64,000 nt of DNA. It comes from Sinomonas albida. GTDB taxonomy: Bacteria; Actinomycetota; Actinomycetes; Actinomycetales; Micrococcaceae. The DNA lies in the NCBI RefSeq assembly GCF_004919045.1, contig NZ_SWDW01000003.1, forward strand, positions 220,028-284,027, in the 5' to 3' direction. Made by a program: the position numbers and the translations under genes. The notes beneath the pieces were generated by a model. The model was not told where the DNA came from and did no database searches. It was given only the letters and a program-made list of their open reading frames with translations. Shown piece by piece: positions 63,681 through 64,000 of this stretch. Within the stretch, counting starts at the first letter, position 1. Each line of letters starts with the position of its first letter.

Positions 63681-64000
63681 CTACTCGAGCACCTCGGAGG
63701 CCTCGAGCCATGCGAGTTCGAGCTCCTCCTTCTCCGCGGCAATCCCCTGGAGCTGCGCGTTGAGCTCCGCGAGGCGGCCGTAGTCCTCGACGGCCCGCGC
63801 CATCTTCTCGTGCAGCGCGGCCTCCTGCTCTGCGAGCTTGCCGAGCTGTCGCTCCACGCGGTTGAGGTCCTTGCGGGCCTGGCGCTTCTCCGCCTCGGTG
63901 GCCCCGGCGGCGCCGCCCGTGCCGGCGCCCGCCCCGGTGCCCGACGCCGCGGACCGTGCCCCGCCGTCGTCGGCCGCGGCCTGCGCCCCGCCCGCCGCCG
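63681..64000 (-). CDS. ABC-F family ATPase, C-terminal fragment
   Basis: Only the 3' end is in the window; the stop TAG is at 63681-63683. The translated tail reads EKRQARKDLNRVERQLGKLA, then EQEAALHEKMARAVEDYGRL and a final LAWLEASEVLE, preceded by a Gly/Ala/Pro-rich linker. This coiled-coil ending is typical of actinobacterial ABC-F ribosome-associated ATPases. The nucleotide-binding domains lie beyond the window, so the subfamily cannot be given. Confidence 0.8.
   Translation of the reverse strand, partial: AAGGAQAAADDGGARSAASGTGAGAGTGGAAGATEAEKRQARKDLNRVERQLGKLAEQEAALHEKMARAVEDYGRLAELNAQLQGIAAEKEELELAWLEASEVLE

Overview
This window looks like chromosome of a very GC-rich actinobacterium. 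I infer a member of the Micrococcaceae (Sinomonas/Arthrobacter type) from base composition, from actinobacterial families (SCO4848-type membrane protein, DUF2505 protein, uroporphyrinogen-III synthase fused to a winged helix, SufSU, very large LuxR regulators) and from the gene order pth, rplY, prs, glmU, tRNA-Gln, tetR, ABC-F. The species cannot be named from sequence reading alone. The first gene (phosphohexomutase) and the last (ABC-F ATPase) are cut by the window edges.

Region 1 (1-15.5 kb) is metabolic. It holds a phosphosugar mutase, a divergent nirD / nirB-cobA-hemD nitrite-assimilation and siroheme module with a possible GlnR site, deoC, a small membrane protein, an AbiEi/DUF559-type nuclease-like gene enclosed by two tandem-repeat arrays, mfd, a DUF2505 protein with an SCO4848-type partner, and nhaA.

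Region 2 (15.5-44.1 kb) is a surface and exopolysaccharide island. It starts with a Pro/Thr-rich repeat surface protein and a sortase-like protein. A short plus-strand operon follows: sugar N-acetyltransferase, a three-domain glycosyltransferase fusion, and a 1667-residue secreted modular protein. A long minus-strand operon (43.8 down to 26.8 kb) then encodes the priming glycosylphosphotransferase, a Gfo/Idh dehydrogenase, an epimerase, two DegT aminotransferases, a NeuD/PglD-like acetyltransferase, a flippase, three glycosyltransferases, a secreted protein of unknown role, a Wzz-like protein, and one uninterrupted Wzy + Wzz-like + MinD-like reading frame. Together these can make an amino sugar, build it on a lipid carrier, and flip, polymerise and control the length of an extracellular polymer. 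An almost identical 22 + 10 nt element lies upstream of both the sortase-like gene and the operon's first gene, which links the two regulatorily.

Region 3 (44.1-57.2 kb) holds two tandem pairs of about 900-residue LuxR-type NTPase regulators, each pair with one degenerate and one intact NTPase, placed on either side of sufS-sufU. The first gene of each pair shares an upstream motif.

Region 4 (57.2-64 kb) is housekeeping: pth, rplY (ctc), prs, glmU, tRNA-Gln(TTG), a TetR regulator, a DedA protein, a small unknown protein and the 3' end of an ABC-F gene.

The most unusual non-coding signal is a family of intergenic arrays with a 16-nt core (GTCTCGGGTACAGATA) repeated at exactly 31-nt intervals. 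It occurs three times in the window (7.86, 9.04 and 57.92 kb), and two of the arrays bracket the nuclease-like gene in opposite orientation. A second array with a 22-nt period lies at 1.15 kb.
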